DNA from: a bacterium
Lineage (GTDB): Bacteria > JAHJDO01
Direction of reading: 5' to 3'
Assembly: GCA_018812485.1 (NCBI GenBank)
Contig: JAHJDO010000109.1
Span: forward strand, 1-46,561
Length of the DNA: 46,561 nucleotides
Shown: one piece after another, positions 10,432 to 19,136 of the stretch
Layout: every line of letters starts with the position of its first letter
Numbering within the stretch: the stretch's first letter is position 1
Notes under the pieces: model-generated
What the model saw: the letters and a program-made list of their open reading frames with translations, nothing else
Database searches by the model: none
Told to the model about the DNA's origin: nothing
Program-made: the position numbers and the translations under genes

Positions 10432-11079
10432 CTACTTGATTTTGCTTTGTTCTTCTTTCTTTATCCTACTTGATATTTGGTCTAGCATGTTTCTAATATT
10501 AGCGATAATAGACTTATCCTCAACAACACTTCCCGCTGCCTGTGCAGGAACATTTGTCTTTGCCTTAGGTTCTGCAACAGTCTTTACAAAAAATACTCTA
10601 TATCCAACGTAAGCTCCTGCTGTTAAAACAGCTATTAGTATTGCAAAAATGAAAAGCTTAATTAACCCTTTTCTGATTTTAGGTATGATTACGGTTCCTA
10701 TTTTGCTGATCTTTGAAAGCGCCTCCTTCTGCCCTTCAAGCCCTCCCAATCGTTTATTCAAGAATATATAGGAAACATGCCAATCATTTCCCAGTTTTCT
10801 GGATTGCATATCCGAGGCAGCTATATTACTCAATGAAACTGACTGACTAAGTATACTTGATATTTTATTATCAGGACTGTACTGCCTTTCAAGTATATTG
10901 CCTATTGACTCATACTTACGCGCAAGAAGACTTTTGGATTCCATAAACTCCTGCTCTTTCACCGGATTTACAGAAGTTAAATTCTCTCCGCCTTGTTTTA
11001 GAAGATCTCCAAATGCGACCCACAGCTGAATGAATCCCTTTAAAGCTATAATATCTGCCTCTAGTTTTCTATCACGCAT
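10432..11079 (-). CDS. Unknown single-pass membrane protein between L21 and HU
   Basis: I do not recognise this 215-residue protein. It has a soluble N-terminal part of about 135 residues, mostly predicted helix (KGFIQLWVAFGDLLKQGGEN near 14-33), then one hydrophobic segment at about 140-162 (KLFIFAILIAVLTAGAYVGY), then a short alanine/proline-rich linker and a charged helix ending in KKEEQSKIK. There is no signal peptide, so the N-terminus is probably cytoplasmic. The start overlaps the rplU stop by 8 nt, which implies translational coupling with a ribosomal protein gene. It occupies the place where rpmA (L27) normally sits. It could be a structural or secretion-related protein, but nothing supports a specific role. 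Confidence 0.7.
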   Translation of the reverse strand: MRDRKLEADIIALKGFIQLWVAFGDLLKQGGENLTSVNPVKEQEFMESKSLLARKYESIGNILERQYSPDNKISSILSQSVSLSNIAASDMQSRKLGNDWHVSYIFLNKRLGGLEGQKEALSKISKIGTVIIPKIRKGLIKLFIFAILIAVLTAGAYVGYRVFFVKTVAEPKAKTNVPAQAAGSVVEDKSIIANIRNMLDQISSRIKKEEQSKIK

Positions 11080-11404
11080 TCTTTTTCTCTACCTTCCCAA
11101 GAGATATTTTCCCAATCTTAACCTCCGTTAAAAGCTGCCTATGTCCAATCTTACGACTGTAACCCTTGCGTCTTTTCTTTTTAAATGCTATAATTTTTTT
11201 CCCTTTGACCTGTGAGATAACTTCTCCATGAACCTTAGCATTCTCTAGATGACTTTTATCTATGGATACGGTTTCTTTATTAGAAATTAAGATAGGTTCA
11301 AAATCGATCTTGCCACCAACCTTTTTTTCGATCTTCTCTATTTTTATAATGTCCCCTTCTGAAACTTTGAATTGCTTACCACCTGTAACAATAACTGCCT
11401 GCAC
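11072..11404 (-). CDS. rplU: 50S ribosomal protein L21
   Basis: L21 binds 23S rRNA in the large subunit. The sequence starts AVIVTGGKQFKVSEGD and continues to the basic KKKRRKGYSRKIGHRQ block, the two family hallmarks. I chose the GTG at 11404 rather than an ATG 18 nt upstream, because a strong AAGGAG Shine-Dalgarno lies 8 nt before the GTG and the family normally begins right at M-x-AVI. This gives 110 residues, close to the usual 103. Its stop overlaps the unknown membrane gene by 8 nt. L27 (rpmA), the usual partner, does not follow. Confidence 0.95.
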   Translation of the reverse strand: MQAVIVTGGKQFKVSEGDIIKIEKIEKKVGGKIDFEPILISNKETVSIDKSHLENAKVHGEVISQVKGKKIIAFKKKRRKGYSRKIGHRQLLTEVKIGKISLGKVEKKNA

Positions 11405-11432
11405 TTTATATCTCCTTTCCAATTGTCAGCGA

Positions 11433-11461
11433 AGATTATCATATACATAAGCAATTGTCAA
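11433..11461 (-). promoter_or_regulatory. Putative sigma70 promoter for rplU
   Basis: On the minus strand TTGACA (11461-11456), a 17-nt spacer, and TAATCT (11438-11433) preceded by TGA give a full -35 and an extended -10, with a start predicted near 11426, about 22 nt before the rplU GTG. A 9-bp direct repeat CAATTGTCA (11420-11428 and 11452-11460) overlaps it. Prediction by eye only. Confidence 0.45.
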
Positions 11462-11487
11462 ACTCGAATGTCCTGCATGCCATAGTG

Positions 11488-12984
11488 TTACAAACATTCT
11501 ATTTCCGAAGCCTCTATATGCATACTCAGATCTGATTCTAGAATGATCTTCTTATTATATGTTAATTCCAACCCAGTCAGTGTTTTCCTATAATGCTTGA
11601 GAAGATAGGAAGATATATACGGGTGAATCTTTACCCAGATAGTCTGCATTGATCTGGTTGCACATAACTGCTCTACCCTTCTCTGTAATTCAATACATGT
11701 AGTTGCTAATGACTTTATATTGCCATTTCCCTTACAATAAGGACAAACTTGAAACAAGTAATCAATGACACTTTGCTTAACTCTTTGTCTGGTCATTTCT
11801 ACAAGACCAAGTTTACTCAATTGCGCCACTGTAGTCTTAGCCCTGTCCTTTTTTAAAGCATCTTTAAAGACTCGCAATAATTCATGTTTATGCTTTTCAT
11901 ACTTCATATCAATAAAATCGATTATTATAATTCCGCCCATATCCCTGAGACGGAGCTGGCGAGCTATCTTTACAGCAGCTTCAAGGTTAGTTTTTAAAAC
12001 TGTATCTTCCAAGGAGCTTTTTCCCACATATTTCCCTGTATTTACATCTATAGAAACAAGAGCCTCTGTTTGCTCAATTAATATCCACCCGCCGCTTTTC
12101 AATCTCACTTTGTTTCGCAACGCCTTATCTATTTCCTTTTCTAAATTATACTTATCGAATAACTTTTGTTTCTCATTATAAAATTTTATACGAGATTTCA
12201 TTTCAGGCAGTACTCCACCCACAAACTGCCTCAACTTGTTGTATTCATCATTTGAATCTATCAGCACTGTTTGGATATCAGGACGCAATAAGTCCCTCAC
12301 AAGCCTGTGGATCAAGTTATACTCTTGATAAACTACAGTCAATGCCTCAGATATTTTTGCCCTTTTCTGAATCCTTCTCCAAAGTCTTACCAAATAATTA
12401 ATTTCATCATAAAACTCCTTTTCTGTCTTTCCTACGCCTCCTGTTCTAATAATGAGCCCCATATTCTCAGTTCTAATTTTTTTAGCAATCTCCTTTAAAC
12501 GATATCTTTCATTTTGATCATCTATCTTCCTGGAGACACCTATATGATCAACTGTTGGCATCAAAACCAAGAATCTGCCGGGTATGGAAATAAAAGAGGA
12601 TAGTTTCACCCCTTTGGTTCCCAATTGTTCCTTTATAACTTGAACAAGTATTTCCTGTTCATTAGTCAATATATCTGATATAGAGTCTTTTCGGGATCTC
12701 CTCGAAACTATTTCACCATTTCCTTCATCCTCTTCCACATCTTCTGGTACTGCTGAAGGAGTTGCTATATCTTTAACATGCAGAAATCCATTTTTCTCCA
12801 GCCCTATATCTACAAATGCAGATTGTATGCCTGGCAATATGGCTTTTACTCTGCCCTTGTAAATATTGCCTGCAATGCGTCTCTCTCCCTTTCTTTCAAT
12901 AGCAAACTCCGCTAACACACCTTCTTCCAACAGCGCTGTCCTTACTTCATAAGCGTCTACGCTTATAATCAATTCCTTTTTCAC
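11488..12984 (-). CDS. rng: Ribonuclease G/E family endoribonuclease
   Basis: Single-strand endoribonuclease for rRNA maturation and mRNA decay. The 498 residues have an N-terminal S1 domain (about 38-125) with an acidic insertion, then the catalytic core. Asp313 (SIDVNTG) and Asp356 (IIDFIDM) keep the 43-residue spacing of the E. coli RNase E Mg-binding pair D303/D346. The zinc-link CPYC falls at 414-417, also at the expected distance. There is no long unstructured C-terminus, so this is the RNase G type and not full RNase E. It stands 83 nt upstream of rplU, a common bacterial order, and just downstream of tRNA-Leu. Confidence 0.96.
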   Translation of the reverse strand: MKKELIISVDAYEVRTALLEEGVLAEFAIERKGERRIAGNIYKGRVKAILPGIQSAFVDIGLEKNGFLHVKDIATPSAVPEDVEEDEGNGEIVSRRSRKDSISDILTNEQEILVQVIKEQLGTKGVKLSSFISIPGRFLVLMPTVDHIGVSRKIDDQNERYRLKEIAKKIRTENMGLIIRTGGVGKTEKEFYDEINYLVRLWRRIQKRAKISEALTVVYQEYNLIHRLVRDLLRPDIQTVLIDSNDEYNKLRQFVGGVLPEMKSRIKFYNEKQKLFDKYNLEKEIDKALRNKVRLKSGGWILIEQTEALVSIDVNTGKYVGKSSLEDTVLKTNLEAAVKIARQLRLRDMGGIIIIDFIDMKYEKHKHELLRVFKDALKKDRAKTTVAQLSKLGLVEMTRQRVKQSVIDYLFQVCPYCKGNGNIKSLATTCIELQRRVEQLCATRSMQTIWVKIHPYISSYLLKHYRKTLTGLELTYNKKIILESDLSMHIEASEIECL

Positions 12985-13009
12985 TACATTCTCCTAAATG
13001 TTTGTTCGG

Positions 13010-13095
13010 TGCCGGAGGAGGGAGTCGAACCCTCATGGAGTTTAAGCTCCACCGGATTTTGAGTCCGGCGCGTCTGCCAGTTTCACCACCCCGGC
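13010..13095 (-). tRNA. tRNA-Leu (anticodon CAA)
   Basis: An 86-nt class II tRNA on the minus strand: acceptor GCCGGGG pairs with CUCCGGC, the anticodon stem CCGGA/UCCGG encloses loop CTCAAAA giving anticodon CAA for codon UUG, a long variable arm follows (GGAGC...CTCC), and the T arm contains GGTTCGACT. The 3' CCA is not encoded (ACCG follows). It lies 25 nt upstream of the RNase G gene. Confidence 0.95.
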
Positions 13096-13124
13096 TAGTA
13101 TTTTAATCTAGTATTCCCATTTAA

Positions 13125-14075
13125 TCAATTACAGTCTGGCACCAGCGGGCCTGCAAGCTCTTTAAGGAAGAAGAGTTTTCCAGCCAAAGTAGGCATAAAA
13201 CTGGAAGGAATCCAGATATTTGGTCCGTGTCTTAAAGTAACCCAGAGAGATAATCCCTGCCACATCATTCCCCTACCTAATGTCCCATCACATCCGCCGA
13301 TTATTTTATCCGCTTTGAGGAATAGACCCGGACCAATTGTATTGGCAAAACATGGAACTAGAGTTGTGCGACTCTTAAAACTGGTTATTGCGTTCTGTTC
13401 TATGGTCAAAGGATGTAGTTTTGCTCCCAATCTGTATTCCTGCTTCTTCCATTTTTCCTCTCCTAAAAATTCGCCGGCAAAATGCGGCTCCCAAAAAGCA
13501 ATATGAAACACTCTTCCAATACCAAAAACAACTATGAGTTTTGCCCCCTCTTTTTTGAGCTGTCCTATCTTCTCAGCATATGTGGGAAGAACATTCTTAA
13601 GCGCAAAATGTCGTTGGTTTTTTGGAACAGTCAGATCTCCGAGCGGTCCATAAAAAGCTTGCTGCATTGCATTTTGAAAAGTTCCTATATTATCAGGAGG
13701 TAATGTGTTTCCATCTTTATCGCTCCATTCATCCATGTTGAACCCATAAACATGCTTGCAATCCACATTCCATTCTTTTAGAAAATAAACGGCCCATTTA
13801 TACATTCCCATTGGACCAACAGGCAATATAAACGCTATCTTCCTGCCCTCATCTTTTGTCCTTCTAATCTCTATAGCTATTTCATGACCCATCATAGTAT
13901 CAAAATCACTCAAAGTTTCGCATGGAACAGGTTCAAACTTCTTGTTCCACCAATCCTGACGCTCGGTAACTGACTCCGGGGGATTATCACAACATTTATC
14001 CAGCTTCTCAATATCCCACCCTTGCGGGAAGAAATTCTCTAATAAAGATCCTTTAATTGTGCTCATTAAATCCAT
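13125..14075 (-). CDS. NagB-like (glucosamine-6-phosphate isomerase/deaminase family) protein with altered active site
   Basis: The 316 residues match the NagB/6-phosphogluconolactonase family: GFNMDEWSD (111-119, Asp115 equals catalytic Asp72 of E. coli NagB) and [13 protein letters not shown] (185-197), the counterpart of GIGxDGHIAFNEP. In the latter His191 and Glu196 are kept, but the aspartate equivalent to Asp141 is Val189 and the next glycine is Phe190. NagB is about 266 residues, and this protein has an N-terminal extension. It begins 2 nt after the PIG-L deacetylase stop, so the two are one unit and probably process an N-acetylated amino sugar. Loss of Asp141 makes true deaminase activity uncertain; an isomerase or altered substrate is possible. 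Confidence 0.8.
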   Translation of the reverse strand: MDLMSTIKGSLLENFFPQGWDIEKLDKCCDNPPESVTERQDWWNKKFEPVPCETLSDFDTMMGHEIAIEIRRTKDEGRKIAFILPVGPMGMYKWAVYFLKEWNVDCKHVYGFNMDEWSDKDGNTLPPDNIGTFQNAMQQAFYGPLGDLTVPKNQRHFALKNVLPTYAEKIGQLKKEGAKLIVVFGIGRVFHIAFWEPHFAGEFLGEEKWKKQEYRLGAKLHPLTIEQNAITSFKSRTTLVPCFANTIGPGLFLKADKIIGGCDGTLGRGMMWQGLSLWVTLRHGPNIWIPSSFMPTLAGKLFFLKELAGPLVPDCN

Positions 14076-14077
14076 AA

Positions 14078-14854
14078 TTATCCTCCATTATCTTGTTTCT
14101 TATATTTAACCTTGTCCTTTAACAACTTCTCTAAAATATTATCCTGAGGGAACGGATGTCCTTTATGCTGTCTGAATCCTTCGGCATATTCTATGCCAAT
14201 TTCTTTTCCTCTTCTGCTTGAAATCTCCTTCATAGTCTCTGTGTATTTGTCCATACCGTGCTGTCTTTTCAACCAGGAGCGTTGACTTTCATGTTTCCTT
14301 AACATGCTTGTTTTGGTTTCCATTACATCTTTAATATCTACATAAAATTCAGGATGCACAGGATTGCCAAATCTATCCTTTAAATCCAGAGAATCTCCAT
14401 AATATAGATATGGAATCTTGGATGTCGCTTTTGCTGGATTTACTAAGGCAGTGTGATAATTGGGAATTGGTGCGTTAAAACACCCGTCCCACACTAAATC
14501 AGCAGTTATCTCATGGTCCTTCATATAATCCTGAGGAGACATGGTAATAACAATGTCAGGATCCACTTTTCGTATCATTTCTGTAACCATGAATCTTGTT
14601 GGATTATCAAACACAACATGTAAGCAGGATATGCCACAGCTAATATATTCTGCCTCAAGCAGTTTTGCTGATGACTTAGCTTCCATATACCGTTTTCTGC
14701 TCAAGTCTGCTGGAACATACTCAACAGACCCCATATCCCCTGAACCCACGGTTGCAATGGTTATCTTATGCCCTTTTTTCTTCAGTAGAGCAAGAGTTCC
14801 AGCCATAATAAATTCTACATCATCAGGATGCATTCCAATACCAAAAATCTTCAT
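14078..14854 (-). CDS. PIG-L/LmbE-family N-deacetylase
   Basis: Zinc-dependent deacetylase family (PIG-L, MshB, BshB) acting on GlcNAc-type substrates. The signature GMHPDDVEF (7-15) provides the zinc-binding His9, Asp11 and Asp12, and a second site appears as [13 protein letters not shown] with Asp113 and His114. The length of 258 is typical. No transmembrane segment or signal is seen, so it is cytoplasmic. Its immediate neighbour is the NagB-like gene (2 nt gap), which supports amino-sugar catabolism: deacetylation followed by isomerisation. The specific sugar is not readable. Confidence 0.9.
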   Translation of the reverse strand: MKIFGIGMHPDDVEFIMAGTLALLKKKGHKITIATVGSGDMGSVEYVPADLSRKRYMEAKSSAKLLEAEYISCGISCLHVVFDNPTRFMVTEMIRKVDPDIVITMSPQDYMKDHEITADLVWDGCFNAPIPNYHTALVNPAKATSKIPYLYYGDSLDLKDRFGNPVHPEFYVDIKDVMETKTSMLRKHESQRSWLKRQHGMDKYTETMKEISSRRGKEIGIEYAEGFRQHKGHPFPQDNILEKLLKDKVKYKKQDNGG

Positions 14855-14875
14855 AATTTCATACCCTCCTTCCTC

Positions 14876-15658
14876 CTATTTTATCTTATGTTCGTATCTT
14901 TTACCACTCTCTAATTCCACAGTAACACTGCTTCTGAGTATATTTAAATCAACCACCTTCCCCTGCCCATATTCTGTATCTATCGTTGCATCTATTTTAG
15001 GAAAAGACTTTTTCATTTCTTGATACGACTTTGATTCATATCTCAGGCAACACATCAAGCGACCACATAAGCCTGATATTTTTGAGGGGTCTAAGTGAAA
15101 ATTCTGAGATTTAGCATTTTGAATGGTAACTGCCTGAAACTCCTTAATGAAACTTGCACAACAAAGAACCCTCCCACAATGCCCACAATATCCTGCAATA
15201 TTTTTTGCTCTATCTCGTACGCCCACTTGTCTTAATTCTATTCTTGTTTTTAATGTATGCTCAATGTCTTTTAACAGGTCTCTAAAATCCACTCTATCGT
15301 CCGCCACAAAATGGAATATTATTTTATTTCCCTCATGTATGCACTTTGCATCTATAACTCTAATTGGAAGATTATGTTTGGTTACTTTTTCTAAACATAT
15401 TGCTAATGACTTTTTCTCTCTCTCAAATATATCCTGTATCTGACTTATATCACTCTCCGTTGCAACTCTAATGATTTGTCCTCTTTCTTTAGAGCATATA
15501 CAATCAGCTACCTCTTGTATCCCTGATATAATTTTAGCATAATATTTGTCGCCATCTACTTCTATTAGACAGTAATCATTATACTTGGCAACAGTGTTGC
15601 CAATATCAAGCCATAATGTTCTGTCTTTGCAAATCCTAACCTGGATTATTTTATGCAT
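14876..15658 (-). CDS. ricT: PSP1-domain protein RicT/YaaT
   Basis: Homologue of B. subtilis RicT (YaaT), a member of the RicA-RicF-RicT complex that assists RNA processing and carries Fe-S clusters. The 260-residue protein shows the two cysteine clusters of the family, YCGHCGRVLCC and GLCGRLMCCLRYES, plus VEVDGDKYYAKI-type N-terminal sheets and a closing VVDLNILRSSVTVEL strand. It overlaps holB by 8 nt, repeating the tmk-holB-yaaT order known from Firmicutes. Family call certain; partners RicA and RicF are not in the window. Confidence 0.93.
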   Translation of the reverse strand: MHKIIQVRICKDRTLWLDIGNTVAKYNDYCLIEVDGDKYYAKIISGIQEVADCICSKERGQIIRVATESDISQIQDIFEREKKSLAICLEKVTKHNLPIRVIDAKCIHEGNKIIFHFVADDRVDFRDLLKDIEHTLKTRIELRQVGVRDRAKNIAGYCGHCGRVLCCASFIKEFQAVTIQNAKSQNFHLDPSKISGLCGRLMCCLRYESKSYQEMKKSFPKIDATIDTEYGQGKVVDLNILRSSVTVELESGKRYEHKIK

Positions 15659-16685
15659 CTACTTTTCCTTGTATATCTAAAAACAACTTCTCCAGAATAA
15701 GCTGGGAACTGACGTTGTTTCTTACATACGCCTTCATATCAGTAATTGTGTCCAAAAACCTTTCAATCTGAGACAGAGAAAATTTACTCTCTAATTGCTT
15801 AAGATCCTCGCTAATGTCCAAATTAATAAGAGAAACTTGTTCTCCAGCTTGTTTCAAGATCGCAATATCTCTGAGGCATGTTGTAAGCATGTCTAAGCTC
15901 ATATGCAACTTGTTTCTATATTCTCTAACATCCCTGCTTCGCTCACTATCCCCATTATTAAAAACTTCCTTATTAAATTCTCCTACAAGAGTAATCACAT
16001 CTTCATTCTTCAGCCTGCTAAGCATATCCATTAACCTACTCTTTACAAGAGGTATTTGGGCGTCATCCTTTAACTTAAGCGCCTCTCCTAAACTACCCTG
16101 GGATAAATTGGCTATGAAATGAGCAAGTGATTTGTCTACTCTATGATGTTCTACTAAAAAGTTCTCAATTCTATGAAGCTCTATCCTTATAAAGGGAACT
16201 GCTTGACATCGCGAAACTATAGTCTGTAAAAGCAGATGCGAGCTCGTAGAGGTTAAGATTAATACGGAATTTTCAGGTGGCTCCTCCAAAGTTTTTAAAA
16301 TGCAGTTTGCGGCTTGAATGGTCATATTTTCTGCTTCTGCAATAATGTATATTTTTTTCTTACCCTCATATGTTTTAAATGATATTTGTGTTCTTAATTC
16401 CCTAATATTATCAATTGTTATGGACAAAGAAGACCCTGTTGGATAAACGCATTTTACGTCCGGATGCATATAAGCATCTATCTTTTTGCAACATGCGCAT
16501 CTATCACAAGGAATCTCACTAACCCCCTCACAATTCAATGCCTTGGCAAGATTAATTGCTGCCAACCTTTTGCCTACTCCATAGGGACCAATGAACATAT
16601 AAGCATGAGGAATCCTTCCATGTTTCAACGAATTCTGCAAAAGCTTTACAGCTATTTCCTGCCCGATAATATCATTAAACGACAT
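15651..16685 (-). CDS. holB: DNA polymerase III subunit delta' (HolB)
   Basis: Clamp-loader AAA+ subunit. The 344 residues start with FNDIIGQEIAVKLLQNSL and GRIPHAYMFIGPYGVGKR (24-40; Walker A region 33-40), followed by a zinc-binding group C52, C60, C63, C66 (CDRCACC), SSTSSHLLLQTIVSRCQ (sensor 1 and the SRC arginine finger) and a helical C-terminal collar. Length is typical of delta'. It overlaps tmk by 11 nt upstream and ricT by 8 nt downstream. Gamma/tau would have the same core but is longer; this length and context favour delta'. Confidence 0.94.
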   Translation of the reverse strand: MSFNDIIGQEIAVKLLQNSLKHGRIPHAYMFIGPYGVGKRLAAINLAKALNCEGVSEIPCDRCACCKKIDAYMHPDVKCVYPTGSSLSITIDNIRELRTQISFKTYEGKKKIYIIAEAENMTIQAANCILKTLEEPPENSVLILTSTSSHLLLQTIVSRCQAVPFIRIELHRIENFLVEHHRVDKSLAHFIANLSQGSLGEALKLKDDAQIPLVKSRLMDMLSRLKNEDVITLVGEFNKEVFNNGDSERSRDVREYRNKLHMSLDMLTTCLRDIAILKQAGEQVSLINLDISEDLKQLESKFSLSQIERFLDTITDMKAYVRNNVSSQLILEKLFLDIQGKVDA

Positions 16686-17337
16686 AATTATTTCTTCTCA
16701 ATAAATCATCTATATGCTTCTGGATTTCTAACTGTGTCTCACTGATTTCGCTTTTTACTGTAACTGCTTTTATACGTACTGGTTCTCTTCGAGCAAGATT
16801 AAGATAACCTTCCCGCACTCTTTTATGAAATTCAATATCTTCCTGTTCGATCCTATCACTCTCCCCTCTTGGAAAAGAATCCTTCGATAAGCGCAGGGAT
16901 TTTTCTAATCCAATATTCACATCAATATCCAAAAGAATTGTCAGGTCTGGTTTTATCTTATTTATGGCAAAGTCGTTTATATTCTTTATAATATCTAAAT
17001 CTATTTTCCTTCCATACCCTTGATATGCAAATGTAGCATCATAGAAGCGATCACAAATTATAGTAATGTTTTTTTTTAATGCAGGAATAATAATCTCATC
17101 AACATGCTGCGCCCGTGCTGCTTCGTACAGCAGTAATTCGGTTCTTACTGACATATTCTTGTGTAAAGGAGAGAGCAGTAATTGCCTCATTTTTTCTCCT
17201 AATGCTGTGCTGCCGGGCTCTCTCGTGCAATAAGTCCGAATGCCTTTCTGAGTAAGATAACTAGCAAGTAACCTGGAATGCGTGGATTTCCCACTACCCT
17301 CAGGCCCCTCCAATGTTAATAGAAACCCTTTTTTCAT
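16675..17337 (-). CDS. tmk: Thymidylate kinase
   Basis: Phosphorylates dTMP to dTDP. Walker A GPEGSGKST lies at 11-19, TREPGSTALGEKMRQLLL carries the substrate Arg, and DRFYDATFAYQGYGR is the DR(Y/H) motif followed by the AYQ signature. The 220-residue length is normal. First gene of the tmk-holB-ricT run; its start lies 97 nt from the divergent tRNA-Arg. Confidence 0.97.
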   Translation of the reverse strand: MKKGFLLTLEGPEGSGKSTHSRLLASYLTQKGIRTYCTREPGSTALGEKMRQLLLSPLHKNMSVRTELLLYEAARAQHVDEIIIPALKKNITIICDRFYDATFAYQGYGRKIDLDIIKNINDFAINKIKPDLTILLDIDVNIGLEKSLRLSKDSFPRGESDRIEQEDIEFHKRVREGYLNLARREPVRIKAVTVKSEISETQLEIQKHIDDLLRRNNYVV

Positions 17338-17388
17338 AACGTGTCGATTATAACATTACATGCTGTTTTGTCTATTGGAATTTGCACC

Positions 17389-17417
17389 TTGAACTGGGTT
17401 GTGCTTTTTGCTAGTAT
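17389..17417 (+). promoter_or_regulatory. Putative promoter for tRNA-Arg(UCU)
   Basis: TTGAAC (17389-17394), a 17-nt spacer and TAGTAT (17412-17417) predict a start near 17424, about 10 nt before the tRNA. A better -10 TATACT (17415-17420) is nearby at spacing 20. The region lies between the divergent tmk and tRNA genes. Confidence 0.4.
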
Positions 17418-17433
17418 ACTTGAAATTATACCT

Positions 17434-17507
17434 GCGCCAGTAGCTCAGTTGGATAGAGCATCTGCCTTCTAAGTAGAGGGTCGGGGGTTCGAGTCCCTCC
17501 TGGCGTA
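17434..17507 (+). tRNA. tRNA-Arg (anticodon UCU)
   Basis: A 74-nt cloverleaf: acceptor GCGCCAG pairs with CTGGCGT (first pair G1-U72), D arm GCTC...GAGC, anticodon stem TCTGC/GTAGA around loop CTTCTAA giving TCT (codon AGA), T arm GGGGG-TTCGAGT-CCCTC, discriminator A. CCA is not encoded. The foldase gene begins 24 nt downstream, so the tRNA may be the head of that transcript. Confidence 0.95.
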
Positions 17508-17531
17508 CTTTTTAAATCAGGAGAAAAATCA

Positions 17532-19136
17532 ATGCTTAAGTCTATAAGAAAAAACATGAAGCCAATAATGTGGATAACAGCATTAAGCTTTCTGGCTACA
17601 ATATTCTTTGCATGGGGAATGGGTGCGACATCGAAAGCAAGAACAAATGTTACTGTGGCAAAAGTAAATGGAGCTGATATCAAGTATGAAGAGTTTAGAT
17701 ATGCTCTAACAGCTACGGAAAGAAATTATAGAAGAATGTATGGAGATCAGTTTGACAGAATCAAAAAAAACATGGATATGGATAACCAGATTCTAAATCA
17801 GTTGATAGATCAAAAGCTTCTTATGCAGGAGATAAAGAAACAGCGCGTAAAAATCTCAGATAAAGAGATTATAGATAGAATAAAACAAGATCCTGTATTT
17901 AAAAACAAGGAAGGCGGATTTGATAAGGCAAAGTTTGAACAGTATGTAAATGGTCTCCCTGCTTCTCAGTGGCAAGAAATCGAGAATGGAATTAGGAAGT
18001 CCCTTGCGCTTGAACATCTTTGGAGAAAGATTACTGATCCAGTTATAATAAGCGACAAGGTAATTTTAGGTGAATTTATGCTAAAAAATGAAAAAGTAAA
18101 AATCAACTATATATGCTTCAGTGTAGACGAGTTCAAAACTCAGGTATCTGTGAATGATAAAGATATTACTGAATATTTTTCCAAAAACAAAGCTGAATTC
18201 AAGCAGCCTGATAGAATTAACATAGAATACGTTCTTATCAAACCAGAGCTCTTTAAAGAAAAAATCGAAGTTTCAGATGATGAAATTAAAAAATATTATG
18301 CGGAGAATAAACAGGAATTTGGAGTGGTTGATAAAAAGCCTGAAGAAATTAAGCCTCTAGAACAGGTAAGCTCTCAGATAAAAGAGAAACTTACAAAAGA
18401 AAAAGCAGAGCAATTAGCTGAAGAGAGAGCTTATGATCTCTCTATTGACCTGGGTGAAGAGAATAAATGGGAAGATATACTAAAAAAAGAGAATCTCTCA
18501 TCAAAGCAGACAGGGTATTTCGCAGAAGGAGAACAAATTCCAGAAATAGGATATTCCCGTGAGTTCTCACAAAGCGCATTTTCTCTTAAAAAAAGTGATA
18601 TAAGCGACCCCGTTAAAACAGCTAAAGGGTTTTGCATATTAAGACTTGTGGATTTAAAGCCATCCTACATACCTGAGCAGATAGAAGAAGTAAAGGATGA
18701 AGTACACAAAAGGTTAACTGCTCTTAAATCAAAGGAACTAGCTGAGAAAAAAGCAGATGAGTTCATCGAAAAATCTCAATCAGCAAAGAATATCGAAAAG
18801 TTAGCAAAAAAGCTTAAATATAATGTTAAGCAAACAGAGTTTTTTGAAAGAGGAGTGTATGCAAAAGACATAGGATATGCCCCTAAACTCATAACAGACG
18901 CGTTCCTTTTAGAAAAAGGCAATATAAAAAAAGTATCAGAATCGCAAGATGTATTTGTAATAGAACTTGCTGAGAAAAAAGCTGCTGATAAAGAAGAATT
19001 TGATGCACAGAAGGAGCAGATTAAACAGACTTTACTGCAAAAAAAGAAGCAGTCGGTATATGAGAAATGGTTCAAAAACCTAAAGCAGGAAGCAAAGATT
19101 GTAAATAATCTTGATGAAATACGACGTGCACAGTAA
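17532..19136 (+). CDS. SurA/PpiD-type periplasmic peptidyl-prolyl isomerase/foldase
   Basis: The 534-residue protein has a short cytoplasmic start, a signal-anchor at about 11-30 (KPIMWITALSFLATIFFAWG), then the SurA_N pattern: VAKVNGADIKYEEFRYAL and LNQLIDQKLLMQEIKKQ. Two rotamase-like segments follow, with long charged coiled-coil stretches (residues about 175-510). This matches PpiD, an inner-membrane-anchored chaperone for secreted and outer-membrane proteins. The second parvulin domain looks degenerate, so true isomerase activity is unproven. A clear AGGAGAA ribosome-binding site precedes the ATG. Its end overlaps the RNase R start by 26 nt. Confidence 0.88.
   Translation: MLKSIRKNMKPIMWITALSFLATIFFAWGMGATSKARTNVTVAKVNGADIKYEEFRYALTATERNYRRMYGDQFDRIKKNMDMDNQILNQLIDQKLLMQEIKKQRVKISDKEIIDRIKQDPVFKNKEGGFDKAKFEQYVNGLPASQWQEIENGIRKSLALEHLWRKITDPVIISDKVILGEFMLKNEKVKINYICFSVDEFKTQVSVNDKDITEYFSKNKAEFKQPDRINIEYVLIKPELFKEKIEVSDDEIKKYYAENKQEFGVVDKKPEEIKPLEQVSSQIKEKLTKEKAEQLAEERAYDLSIDLGEENKWEDILKKENLSSKQTGYFAEGEQIPEIGYSREFSQSAFSLKKSDISDPVKTAKGFCILRLVDLKPSYIPEQIEEVKDEVHKRLTALKSKELAEKKADEFIEKSQSAKNIEKLAKKLKYNVKQTEFFERGVYAKDIGYAPKLITDAFLLEKGNIKKVSESQDVFVIELAEKKAADKEEFDAQKEQIKQTLLQKKKQSVYEKWFKNLKQEAKIVNNLDEIRRAQ

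Noticed and set aside
11488-12984. Full RNase E with degradosome scaffold
   Set aside because: The protein ends soon after the zinc-link and small domain; no long unstructured C-terminus.
17434-17532. Integration site of a mobile element at tRNA-Arg(UCU)
   Set aside because: No integrase gene and no repeated tRNA 3' end in the neighbourhood; a normal foldase gene follows directly.
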